NCBI GenBank assembly: GCA_016169945.1
Contig: JADLSH010000114.1
Span: 1,214,001-1,278,000 of the forward strand
Direction of reading: 5' to 3'
Length of the DNA: 64,000 nt
DNA from: Trachythela sp. YZ-2020
Taxonomy: Eukaryota > Cnidaria > Anthozoa > Malacalcyonacea > Clavulariidae
Position numbers and translations under genes: made by a program. This document shows, piece after piece, positions 43,066-53,040 of this stretch. Under the pieces are notes generated by a model, which was not told the DNA's origin, ran no database searches, and saw only the letters and a program-made list of their open reading frames with translations. Each line of letters begins with the position of its first letter. The stretch's first letter is position 1.

Positions 43066-43804
43066 ACAAGTCGATTTCGATTTTAAACTAAATAAAATAA
43101 TAAATTACATAAAAATCATACTCTTTTAAAGCGTCACGGCATATCATAGTCTAATCTCACGCGTGCCTTTTCTCAACGAAATACAAAACATCTCGCTCGA
43201 AGTAAGTTGAAAATGATCCACTTAATTCAGGAGTCTTTTTCTACCAATCCACCTATGTTTCGGTATACAGTTAAACCGATTTTCCATTAACACATTATTT
43301 CGTACAAAGCTACTATTCGCTACTGTCCTTGAACTTTCGGCTGAAACCACCTTAGACAAAGGAAATAAGCCCCTGATTGAAAACCGTCTTTAAGGCGATA
43401 AGGGAGCAGTTTGAAAGTCACGAAAAGAGTCATCGCAAAGCATATTTAGAATATTTGAAGAATGAACTTTCAGATGAACAACCTTAATCATTGTACATGC
43501 AAGCAGCGAGTTGATTATAAGAGTAAATTATTTAAGCTGGCTTTCTTATTGGAAAGAAACATTTAAATACACCCTTTCCACAATTACATCATTTAGCCTG
43601 GAAGGCATCACCGCTGCAAATTTCGAAACCGTCGACGGTCGGGCACCTCCGAGATGGTCGGACACCTCATTTTTCTGCGCCCTCAAGTACTTGTGCTAGG
43701 CGGAAACTCTCCCGAAAACACTTTGATTCGCATTGATTCGCATTACTCCTAATATTCCACTAATGTACCTATAAGCCTACCAGTCCACGTGTTTAGAAGT
43801 CAAA
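43066..43804. other. Spacer with small coding-like pieces
   Basis: 43385-43485 reads FKAIREQFESHEKSHRKAYL and on to a stop at 43483-43485, with a frame change before it. It looks like the end of another small gene of the cluster. No hairpin follows it. The rest is unrecognised. Confidence 0.35.
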
Positions 43805-44136
43805 ATGGTTGAATATACTGGGAAAGCTTGCGATATTGACAATAGTGAAAAAACGTCATCGAAAGTTACAGGTTATCATGCTTTTTATCGAAGCGTTGCT
43901 GTAAGCATAAAAACCATCTATTAAATTCTAAATATTTGAATGTTTGAGCATTGCAAAACAATGATATAAGTAATGGCTGTGATGCCAATTTTTAAAGATT
44001 GTATTTATATTCAAGTCAAATTTATATAAAAAATGTTTAGGGTCTTATCAAAGAAAAACTACCAGAAGCAGATATTAGTGTGATGAGCAAAACCGCATCT
44101 TCTATGTGGAAGAGATGTTCTCCATACGTACGATAG
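43805..44136 (+). CDS. HMG-box-like small protein, one intron
   Basis: Exon 1 43805-43900 (ATG, donor GCT/GTAAGC) and exon 2 44041-44136 (acceptor TGTTTAG). Both are phase 0 and stay in frame. The joined reading has the HMG-box pattern: GYHAFYRSVAG, then IKEKLPEADISVMSKTASSMWK, matching helix 1 and helix 2 with the conserved aromatic and the MW. The stop TAG at 44134 comes where helix 3 should begin, so this copy is shortened or broken there. HMG boxes bend and package DNA and are encoded by several large DNA viruses. The gene next downstream starts 36 bases later. Confidence 0.6.
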
Positions 44137-44172
44137 GTATTAAATTGCGGTATTGAAGCAAATAACTCGACT

Positions 44173-46393
44173 AATGGCTATAATGGACATGGATGGCTTC
44201 CTAGTGGGGAAAAGGTTTTACTGTAAAGAACTCGGGTTAATCAAAATCGGAAATACCAAAGCCAAATCCTACTTCTTTGACATTGGACTGCGTTGGGATG
44301 AACTTACCCTGAAAGATAAGAAGAGATGCAGTTTCATTCGGAAAAAGATACACAAACTTCCGTTTGGTGTACCGATTGGCACCCAGAGGAGGTTGAACAG
44401 CTGTCACGTGAATTTCTCGACCAATGAAATCGCGCTATTTTTCCATCGTGTTTGTCAAAATTCTTGGTCGTGTAATTTGCGTTGCACGCAGAAACACTTG
44501 AAAAATACATATTAATATTTTAAAAAATCTATAAAAAAGCAAGCGTGACTTTCATATTATATAAGGACTTGCGATATCTGCGAAAACCTTTGAGGTAAGT
44601 GTCATTTTTAAACTTATTTTGAGCATCAAAGTTTGTCGTGTCTTCGTTACGTGATGACTCAAGGCCGCGTCTGTTTACAACTTTCAAAATAAAATATCTA
44701 GAATTCCCATGGTTCGATTTTTCTATTTTTTGCAAAAAAGTCAAGATAAATGTATAACTAAAAATCTGCTGGAGGGGTCCCAGAGGTCCCCCGGCAGTTT
44801 TCGAGATATTCGACATTGAAGTGACCATACTCATTTCAACTTTTGCCAAAATGGCACCTTATTGCGCCTGACGACATTGCCCCACCAAAGCTTGTTTTTC
44901 CCAATGAATCTTGAAACTTCTTTAATATAAAGAGCGTTATTCTTTAGAGTAAGCGTTAAAGTACTTTTGAATGAATTTTAGGAGATTTAGGAGTTATTTG
45001 CGTGTTGTTTAGAGATTTTATATCTGGGCTAATGTCTGGCTCTGTGCCTCTGTCTGCAATTTTGTTGTCTGACGGCCCACTCGACTCGCAAATATCGAAT
45101 ATTTTGTCATTGTTATTCAATTTTTTTACTGGAATGCATCCATGCTATTTCAATAACTATTGATCTACCTATGTGAGCAGTATTTTGTATGGTATTAAAT
45201 AAACGTTATTTTGATCTTTTATGTACTCTAGGCTGTACGTCGTCATATTGTATTAATCCGATGCCATTTTTGTCAAGTGTCAACAATCTTTGAAGTTGAA
45301 CATCTCGAATTTCCACAATTCACGCAGTGATTGCCCTCGTATTTTTCTGAAGAAGTGGACTTTACTGTTTAAAATAAGTGCGGAGTTTTAGAAGAAAATT
45401 TGTTGTTTCTTTACAGATTTGTATTTTGGTTTGAATTCTATCATTGTATTGTTAATTTGCCTTCTTGGTGGATATTTACTTTCTTTAATATTTCTTCATA
45501 TATGTTGAGCATGAGCGGAGATATTATTATATTTTATGCATGTGCTATGTATTTTCAATAAAAATGGAAGTGTATATTACTGTAAAGTTTGTTTTGTCTA
45601 CATTTCACCAGTAATTTCTGTTGCAAAAGATCAATCTGGCCAATAAATATTTAGTTAACTGTCTGTACTACACTCCTCACTAGTTGCACTATGTACATTA
45701 CAAGTGCTTGGATCAGGCAGTGCCAATGGGTCAGCTTATGAAATCATTTACTTAAGTATATAAAATGCAATACGTGCAACACTGAACAAAGTGTCCACAA
45801 ATACATATAGAATTTTCAACACAACATTTATATTGACCACAAGACCAGTTGATCACACGCAGCCTTTGAGATTTCTGCACAAATACATCCATTAAACGGA
45901 CTCAAAGAGCCTTGTTATACATCGATACACAAACACTAAACACATCCACAATGATGGCATTGAGTCTCTGGATCAATAGCGTCCATTTTCGCAGAATTTG
46001 CTGTGGCCAGAGATGTTGACTTCACGGCAGTCAACACATAAATGAGGCCGCACGTGGAAACATAAGCTCATTACCCATGATGCTTTGCGGCCTGCTGTTC
46101 AACCTCCTCTGATTGGCACCAAAGCATTTCAAATTTCGAACTTGCAGACAATTGTAGAGAATTTCTAACGTGAAATACAGGTAGATTCAAGCTCTACAAT
46201 TGCCTACAAAGGCGGGCACTACGAAAGGGACTTGCTGGCAAGTCTCAGTATTCCTGTCGTAAATTTGGAGTGCTTTGGCTGTCCCAAAGCCGAAAAACTT
46301 TTCGATCAGCTGGTCTGGTTGGAAACCTGTGAGAACCATTTGGAAGCCAACGCTTATCAACATTGTGCCAAAGTTGAGGCCTTCTCGATGTAG
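44173..46393 (+). pseudogene. Unnamed virus-like protein (KLPFGVP/YKGGH family), full length but interrupted
   Basis: The N-terminal half is 44173-44383 (MAIMDMDGFLVGKRFYCKEL, then FFDIGLRWDELTLKDKKRCS, then IHKLPFGVPIGT). After the transposon at 44384-46111 the frame resumes at 46121 with KAFQISNLQTIVENF, a stop at 46157, then IAYKGGHYERDLLASLSIP, NLECFGCPKAEKL and YQHCAKVEAFSM, ending at TAG 46391. The order matches the copy at 39925-40288, where a Tyr codon sits at the position of the stop. A perfect histone-like hairpin follows 30 bases later. Family name and activity unknown; an RNase H-like fold is only a guess. Confidence 0.7.
44384..46111. mobile_element. Mutator-type element, 1,728 bp, exact 9-bp target duplication
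   Basis: ATTGGCACC lies on both sides (44375-44383 and 46112-46120). The 18-bp ends CAGAGGAGGTTGAACAGC are perfect inverted repeats. Excision restores the reading frame of the interrupted gene. No transposase is seen inside. A minus-strand frame at 44849-44529 (MAKVEMSMVTSMSNISKTAG) is the only longer one and is unassigned. The end sequence differs from the element at 36385, so two families are present. Confidence 0.92.
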
Positions 46394-46423
46394 CTGCAGC
46401 AACTTTAAAGACAAACACAAAAC

Positions 46424-46458
46424 GGTTCTTCTAAGAACCAACACATTTACAAAAGAAT
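46424..46458 (+). promoter_or_regulatory. Histone-type mRNA 3' hairpin plus purine-rich element
   Basis: GGTTCT, loop TCTA, AGAACC (46424-46439), then CAAAAGAAT at 46450-46458. Relative to 43031 the third stem pair is T-A instead of C-G, a compensating change. Confidence 0.72.
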
Positions 46459-46735
46459 GCAAACGAAACATCGTTTATTTTTAAACATTTGCTCTGCATT
46501 TAAAACCGTGCAGTGAATTTTGTTTTGGCCCAAAGTATGACAGCAAAACCACATTATCCATACAGCCCTTGTACATACACATCATTATTCCACATTATTA
46601 TTTATCATGCATAACTAATCTCAGTGTACATACAATGCGTAAATACGCTCATTATTATTCATCGTGCATTTACTCAGGAATCACTATGAATACTAATTAC
46701 ATCCGTACCTGGATGGGGGGGGGGTACCCTACTCA
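46459..46735. other. Spacer
   Basis: AT-rich with repeated CATTATTATT/TCATGCAT words and a run of G at 46714-46722. No gene. Confidence 0.5.
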
Positions 46736-47790
46736 CAGCCTCCGAACCACCAGATGAGTATACCACCACCACCATCCAAAACCACACCGTCATTCATCCA
46801 ACAACGACTGGTGGGGAAGGAAAAACAGTTCCCCCCATTAACAGCATGTTCATGAAAGGAAGGCAATAAGATCCTTCCTTCGTGAACACTCACACCAGAG
46901 AGCTTCCAAAAAGGACGACGACATTGCATTAAAAAACAAAACAAAAAACACGATGTATAATTTCCGTATTTCATTACGTTAAAAAGTAGTGAGCTAGTTT
47001 TGGGCTTTTGGGGTTTGGCATAACTGGTTTTGGAAAAAAGGTTTATACATAAATTACACAGACGTCCGACTGGTGTTTTGACCAATGATAACTCAAGAAA
47101 GCGGATCCGTGTTAGGCCGGCCAAACACTATAAATAGGGTGCAACAGTTCAATAAATCAATAAGATCATAATACAAGATGGCTTTCCAATGTAGTGTTTG
47201 CCAAAAGGAATTTACAAAAAGAGCTAATTTATGAAGGAACAGGCGAATAAGGCACTCAGATGGCAAGACGTACAGGTGCGAAGCCTGCAGAAAAGAATCC
47301 AATACCAAAAGGAATCTAAAAAGACACGTGGTTGTTGCTGGGTTAATTGGAGATAAATTTAGACAATTGGAGGCAGAATGGTATGCCTAATTCGTATAAT
47401 GTCGATTATCGTAATTTAAGAATACGAATATATTCAATGTAGAAGAACAATTGGCATATTTCGAGCCCACTGAAGAGATTTCGCCACCGTCAAAGTCTCG
47501 ATGTACACTAGAGAAAAGTATGTCCATGCATGGGTCGTGCTATATTAATAACAGAATGTAGTAGTGTTGATGGGATTGTGGCTCTTGAGGAAAAGTACGA
47601 TTTCGATGAGTTTCCTAAGGAAATTGCTTTTGAGCGAAAAGTCGGTATCTTAGGAACATACCTCCATTGGGAGAGGAAAACGAGTCGCTCAACAAACGCC
47701 GCAAAATGAAATCACCAACACAGCAACTCCCCTGAAAACCTCAGGATTTTCGAAAATAGCCACAGCCTCCGAACCACCAGATGAGTATAC
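46736..47790 (+). repeat. Virus-like module, tandem copy 3
   Basis: Begins CACAGCCTCCGAACCACCAG. TATA at 47128-47136, finger ATG 47178, the acidic ORF near 47530 with frame breaks. The second TATA segment is deleted (jump near 47510). Confidence 0.85.
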
Positions 47791-48640
47791 CACCACCACC
47801 ATCCAAAACCACACCGTCATTCATTCAACAACGACTGATGGGGAAAGAAAAACAGTTTCCCCCATTAACAGCATATTCATGAAAGGAAGGCAATAAGATC
47901 CTTCCTTCGTGAACACTCACACCAGAGAGCTTCCAAAAAGGACGACGACATTGCATTAAAAAACAAAACAAAAAACACGATGTATAATTTCCGTATTTCA
48001 TTACGTTAAAAAGTAGTGAGCTAGTTTTGGGCTTTTGGGGTTTGGCATAACTGGTTTTGGAAAAAAGGTTTATACATAAATTACACAGACGTCCGACTGG
48101 TGTTTTGACCAATGATAACTCAAGAATGCGCATCCGTGTTAGGCCGGCCAAACACTATAAATAGGGTGCAACAGTTCAATAAATCAATGAGATCATAATA
48201 CAAGATGGCTTTCCAATGTCGTGTTTGCCAAAAGGAATTTACAAAAAGAGCTAATTTATGAAGGCACAGGCGAATAAGGCACTCAGATGGCAAGACGTAC
48301 AGGTGCGAAGCCTGCAGAAAAAAATTCAACACCAAAAGGAATCTAAAAAGACACGTTGTTGTTGCTGGGTTAATTGGAGATAAATTTAGACAATTGGAGG
48401 CAGAAAGGTATAATGTCGTATATCGTAATTTAAGAATATGAATATAATAAGTGTAGAAGAACAATTGGCATATTTGGTGCCCAATGAAGAGATTTCGCCA
48501 GGGTCAAAGTCTCGTTGTGCACGTGAAAACACATATTTTGGGGTAAAGAACCTTTTTTCCTGCCTGGCAAAATCTAACCTCTGGTACAGAAATATTGAGA
48601 ACTGGTTAATGGTTATATAGAGAATAATACATGGGTGCGC
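47761..48640 (+). repeat. Virus-like module, tandem copy 4
   Basis: Follows copy 3 head-to-tail with the repeated junction CACAGCCTCCGAACCACCAG. TATA at 48154-48162, finger ATG 48204, short ORF SVEEQLAYLVPNEEI from 48438. It ends near 48620, where a palindromic repeat begins. Confidence 0.85.
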
Positions 48641-48762
48641 GGAAATACCAGATTTATTTCGAGTGTTGAACATGATAGGCTCACGAGTGAGCGCAGCGAA
48701 CGAGTGAGATATCATGTTCAACACGAGAAATAAATCTGGTATTTCCAAGCATCCATGTATTT
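48627..48762. repeat. Palindromic repeat
   Basis: Arms ATACATGG(G)TG and GGAAATACCAGATTTATTTC with complements at the right (to 48762), centre near GAGTGAGCGCAGCGAACGAG. Foldback MITE. A further small palindrome (TCACATGTGAGATTAT) follows at 48850-48895. Confidence 0.82.
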
Positions 48763-49007
48763 TTCTGTTTATTATATAAAGGACAGTCTTTTCAAACAAA
48801 ATAAAACAAAATAAAATATCCATTTTCATAAACTTCAAAAGCGATAATTTTCACATGTGAGATTATCATAAATAATCTCACGTGTGAGATTATCAGTTTT
48901 ATCAGTGCTCGAAATCTCTATAAAGCACTATACTTTATATAATAAAATGAGATAATTGAATGGTTATAACGATATGAAAATAACATGATCATACCCATAA
49001 AAGTATA

Positions 49008-49640
49008 ATGGCGGTCAGACGTGACAATTATGGCGGTCAGACGTGGTGATATATTGTTTGCTGTTTTAGTGATATTTGGCACACTCCTGTTGTTTGCCGA
49101 TCGTCTAAAACTTAGTGAGAAGAATACTAGTGCATTTGATGTTGTATTCCCTGGTTTTTTGTCTTCGAACAGACTTTTTTTCAGGGGATTTCGATATACA
49201 AATCGTGTCAAATTTCCTGTAGTGAAATGGCTCAAGCATGGTCATGTTGTCATATGCTTAGTTGAGGTATCGGATATGTTGTGGTGTGGAGACGTTCACC
49301 TCAACCTGGTCCTTGTATTTCTGCTGCTATTAAACCCGCTCAAGCTTTAAAAACATGTGTAAAGTTGGCGAAGACCTCAAACTCTTCGAAGCAATGTCTG
49401 ACTAATGAGAAAGGCGTGCATCGCAGTATGGCTAGGACGAGTGCATTAAAAGCCCAAACGTATCACAGTGTGGCAATGCCGAGTGCATTACAAGGTCAAA
49501 CATCTTATGGAGCGATTCCTGTTAGAATTACGCGTCGAGTATCAAAGCGGAGTATCTCCAAGGGTGATTCAACTGTTGAAAGAAACAACTTTATCAGAAT
49601 TGCTACCTCTCCATCATGCGTGACTAATACTATACAGGGT
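49008..49640 (+). mobile_element. 5' end of a LINE with hydrophobic N-terminus and 2A-like motif
   Basis: ATGGCGGTCAGACGTG is duplicated at 49008 and 49029. The frame reads a hydrophobic segment (ILFAVLVIFGTLLLFADRL), then, after about 70 residues, a 2A-like core (CGDVHLN) whose NPGP is split by a one-base loss near 49305. The next frame continues as CISAAIKPAQALKTC... and a basic region to about 49620. 2A-like peptides near the N-terminus are known in CR1/L2/Crack-type LINEs. Endonuclease and RT are not present here. The sequence runs into mariner-type ends. Confidence 0.55.
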
Positions 49641-49663
49641 GTCCCCAAAAAAGGGGACAACTA

Positions 49664-49815
49664 CAGGGTGAGTCAGAAAAAAGTGATGCCTTTGAAATTT
49701 AATACAATAGTGAACCTTTTGAAATTGAACTTCATATTTGCATTTTCTTTCAAAGAATCTATTGTACCCTATTGTATTTAATTTCAAAGGCATCACTTTT
49801 TTCTGACTCACCCTG
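49664..49815. mobile_element. Mariner-type MITE 1, 152 bp
   Basis: TIRs of about 50 bases beginning CAGGGTGAGTCAGAAAAAAG with TA on both sides (49662-49663 and 49816-49817). Confidence 0.88.
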
Positions 49816-49817
49816 TA

Positions 49818-50248
49818 CAGGGTATATCAAAAAAACTGCAAATACCATAATTTGTATGCACGAGATCATACATTAGAATTTCAATGGCTGTGCAAATAAT
49901 TACGCTTCTGGGATTTGAAAATACGTTTCCCAGGGGTATCAAAACAAGCACACAAAGTGAATTAAACTTATGAGTTCGATTACGAATGGCTCAGTTTACG
50001 AATGACTGCTGTCGAGTTTTGAGTTTGGGCGTACTTTAAAACAAGAAATACTCTTTGCTCTGTTGTTAGCTGAGCCATTCGTAATCAAACTAATTTTAAT
50101 TCACTTTGTGTGCTTATTTTGATAGTACTGCACGTGGAAACGTATTTTCAAATCCCAGAAGCGTAATTATTTGCACAGCCATTGAAATTCTAATGTATGA
50201 TCTCGTGCATACAAATTATGGTATTTGCAGTTTTTTTGATACACCCTG
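49818..50248. mobile_element. Mariner-type MITE 2, 431 bp, almost fully palindromic
   Basis: TIRs over 120 bases beginning CAGGGTATATCAAAAAAACT, TA on both sides (49816-49817 shared with MITE 1, and 50249-50250). The two arms nearly meet in the middle. Confidence 0.88.
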
Positions 50249-50400
50249 TATAGAAATTATCCTATTGTTATAATTTGAATGCCTGAGCACTATGCTAAAC
50301 CCACAAGTGCATAAACTTCTGCTTCTGGAATTTAAAATAACCCCTATTACCATAAAAATAAAATTACATGTAAATCATACGATCAGTTGGAGTAACAATA

Positions 50401-51710
50401 ATGGTTCAATTGACACAATTTACCCTAATACCGAATGTAACCGCAGTGCAAAACGCATTTAGAATCAGATTTCCAGATCGGAATCCACCTGTCAGAAATA
50501 CGATTTTAAAAAACGTTAGAAAATATCAGAACACAGGAAGAAGCCTTAACCGTAACAAGTCCAACTCAGGAAGGCCAAGAACTGCTCGAAACGAAGCGAA
50601 CATAGCCGCTGTAAGAGAACTGTTAGAAGAAACCCCGCGAGGTGTGAGCGTTCGTCGTAATGTTGTTGCAGTTTCGAAATCAAGCTTCAACAGGATTACA
50701 AGACTGGACATACGATGGCATTCTTACCGAATGCACGTGCGGCACGAGCTATTAGAGACCTTTAGCATAGCGTAAATTTTTCAGACCGCGAACCACAAAC
50801 CGCGGTTTCAGGTTAGCGGTTTGCCGTTAGACGTTTGGGCAGTTTGGTGCATTTAGCTTGACGTTTCATTCCTGCTTACCGCGTAATGAGTACGCCATGT
50901 TTTGTTTACTTCCGCATGGCTATTCTCACTTGCTCGGTAATAATCGCCATAACTCTTGTAAAAGTTATAATCTAAGGATAAAAATTGCCATGTATCAAGA
51001 AAAGAGGCCAAAGAACTTTGCTTTAGTAGTTAAACGTGTGTTTCTAAACTTTAAATAGTGTTAAAACGTTGCCGTATTTCACTTACCGCTAGAACACCTT
51101 CTTGCGGTTGAAACGTCAACGTCAAACGCCAAACGCGACCGCAAGACCAGGGTCACGTGATATTTTGCGGTTTGCGGTTTGCGGTTTTTGCGAAAAAACG
51201 CAATGCTAAAGGTCTCTACTTCCTAATGACTTACCACGTCGACTACGCTATTCAAATTGTTTAACGAACGCTGTTGAAACCAAACATTTTTGCAAAGCAT
51301 TATTATCGGAGATGAAGTAGGATTTGCCTTGAATGGAGAGGTTAACTCTCATAATGTGCGCGAGTATGCACCGAAAGGAAATCCACCGGCATTTAACTTC
51401 GAAAGGACAAACTCTCGTGCCAAACTCACCATCTGGGCGGCACTCTGCGGTAATGGTGTGATTTTGGGGCCTTACTTTTTTTTATGGGAACGTAAACGGC
51501 GTGGCATATCTACGAATGCTGAACGAGCTTGCTTTTCCGCAACTTGCCATTCACTTTAACAATCAATTTTGGGAGGGATTATTTCGAGGTCTTTGGTGGG
51601 CGCTCCTGCTCATCCCATGAGCCAATCCACAGAAGTTTTAGTAAACAAATTCTTGGCATTTTTGAGGATAAAATTCTCAAAATACACATAGATCTTAGCA
51701 ACTCCCATCA
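50401..51710 (+). pseudogene. Tc1/mariner-like transposase, broken
   Basis: The N-terminus is a paired helix-turn-helix region of the IS630/mariner type (NAFRIRFPDRNPPVRNTILKNVRKY, then SGRPRTARNE and VRELLEETPRGVSVRR). After a MITE insertion at 50753-51218, the catalytic part reads IIGDEVGFALNGEVNSHNVREY, with the first catalytic D in GDE, and AKLTIWAALCGNGVILGPYFF. Frame breaks fall near 50675, 51275, 51480 and 51560. The C-terminal third is hard to follow beyond 51700. Confidence 0.75.
50753..51218. mobile_element. MITE inside the mariner-like transposase, 466 bp
   Basis: Ends TAGAGACCTTTAGCAT and complement, TA at the edges. The inner part repeats GCGGTTTGCGGTTT and its complement AACCGCAAACCGC, giving a strong hairpin. 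Confidence 0.82.
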
Positions 51711-51719
51711 GTTTGGCCA

Positions 51720-51845
51720 AAATAACTTCCCAAAGTCTCGATGTGCACGTGAAAACACATATTAGAACCTCTATTACTGCCTGGCAAAAAAATATAACCT
51801 CTGGTACAGAAATATTGAGAACTGGTTAATGGTTATAATGAGATA
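51720..51845 (+). repeat. Short stray piece of the virus-like module
   Basis: AGTCTCGATGTGCACGTGAA onward matches 42305-42410 and 48505-48610 with a few changes. Confidence 0.8.
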
Positions 51846-52399
51846 AGAACTAGTTAATGTTTCAAAACCCACGACAAGAACTAGTTCATGTTTCAAAACG
51901 TTTCAATTGAACTCATCTCTATATGTTATAGTATATATCCATATAGCACATTATCACATAATTGTGCCTTTATCAGGGCGATAACAGGGTGACATAAAAA
52001 CGATATGTCACTGACATCGTTTCTTGTCACTGATATCGCTCTTTGTTCTGCTATATTTACCGCTTTCCGGTCGTTGTCAAAAGAAAGATGGCTGACTCAA
52101 GGTTCGTGTCAGTCGATGTTGACTGTTTTCGTTTGTATTTTATATGTTAATAAATATTGAAAATTGTTTAACATTTAAATGATTCTATTTTTTAATAATT
52201 GTTGCATTGGGGCAATGATTGATATTCTAAAAAATTCAGGACGAGGCGATATAAGTTTTATCGCTTTCAGGACGATATCATAAATATCCCTCGTTTGCTG
52301 CGCTCACTCGTGACATTTATGGTACCTGATCTTGCCTTGCACCTCATACGATAACCTATACATATACAATGCAGGTGAAAAAGCTGTGTCTGTCATTTT
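51846..52399. other. Spacer with palindromic words
   Basis: GTGACATAAAAACGATATGTCACTG and other GTCAC...GATATCG pairs form a partial inverted repeat at 51975-52330. A direct repeat AGAACTAGTTMATGTTTCAAAA lies at 51846-51900. No gene. Confidence 0.45.
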
Positions 52400-53040
52400 G
52401 CTGGAGAAAATCCAGCAGATATTGATGAGGACAATCAACTGACTGAAATTGAATTAGATGTAGTTCTAATATAAATGAGCAAGATAGTGCCGATATTTTT
52501 AAGGAATTCTGGGGAACGAGTTGTTCCAGAAGAAGTCAAAAATGGGATATGTGCGCACATCAATTCTTTGTAACGCGTGGAGTCCCATTAGAATAGAGCC
52601 AACACAAAGAAAGAATATGTAGCAGAAGGGCTTAATGTGTCTATCGTTCATGAGCAGAATGTTGAACAATGCGAATGGAACGACACCTGCATGGGAAAAT
52701 TCACCTTTGCCGCCAATTTTTTAACAATGAATTTAACATTGCTTTCCATGTGTCCAACAAGGTTAAATGTGATACTTGTGTGGCAATGTATAAAATTGAA
52801 AATCCAACCGAAAAAGAGCAACCATGAAGAACATGTAAGAGAAAAGCAGGAAACAAAAGATAAAAGTGATGAAGGTCGAAAGGATGGCGATAAATTCACT
52901 GTTTGTTTCCATTTGCAAAATGGATTTGCATTACAGTACCTACCACTGAAGTTTCAAACTTCTTTTACAAGCGGAAGCTCGCCGCTCTGAAAATACGAGA
53001 GCGTTTCGGGCAATATATTGAATATCATTATAATATAATT
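52400..53040 (+). pseudogene. Fragment of a transposon-encoded protein (family not named)
   Basis: Readable blocks in changing frames: SQHKERI and AEGLNVSIVHEQNVEQCEWND, then FNNEFNIAFHV..KVKCDTCVA with a CxxC pair, EEHVREKQETKDKSDE, DKFTVCFHLQN, and VSNFFYKRKLA. The order (an EGLN block, an FN.FN block, a CxxC, a coiled stretch, and F-DLQ/FYKR) is one I associate with uncharacterised transposase-like proteins in animal genomes. Several stops and shifts make it dead. Confidence 0.5.

Noticed and set aside
41653..48464. Repeated minus-strand proteins with MAGLTRIRILELSL and MVLDSFLQASHLYVL starts
   Set aside because: They lie opposite the plus-strand modules that have TATA boxes and recognisable finger and basic proteins; their repetition follows from the tandem copies.
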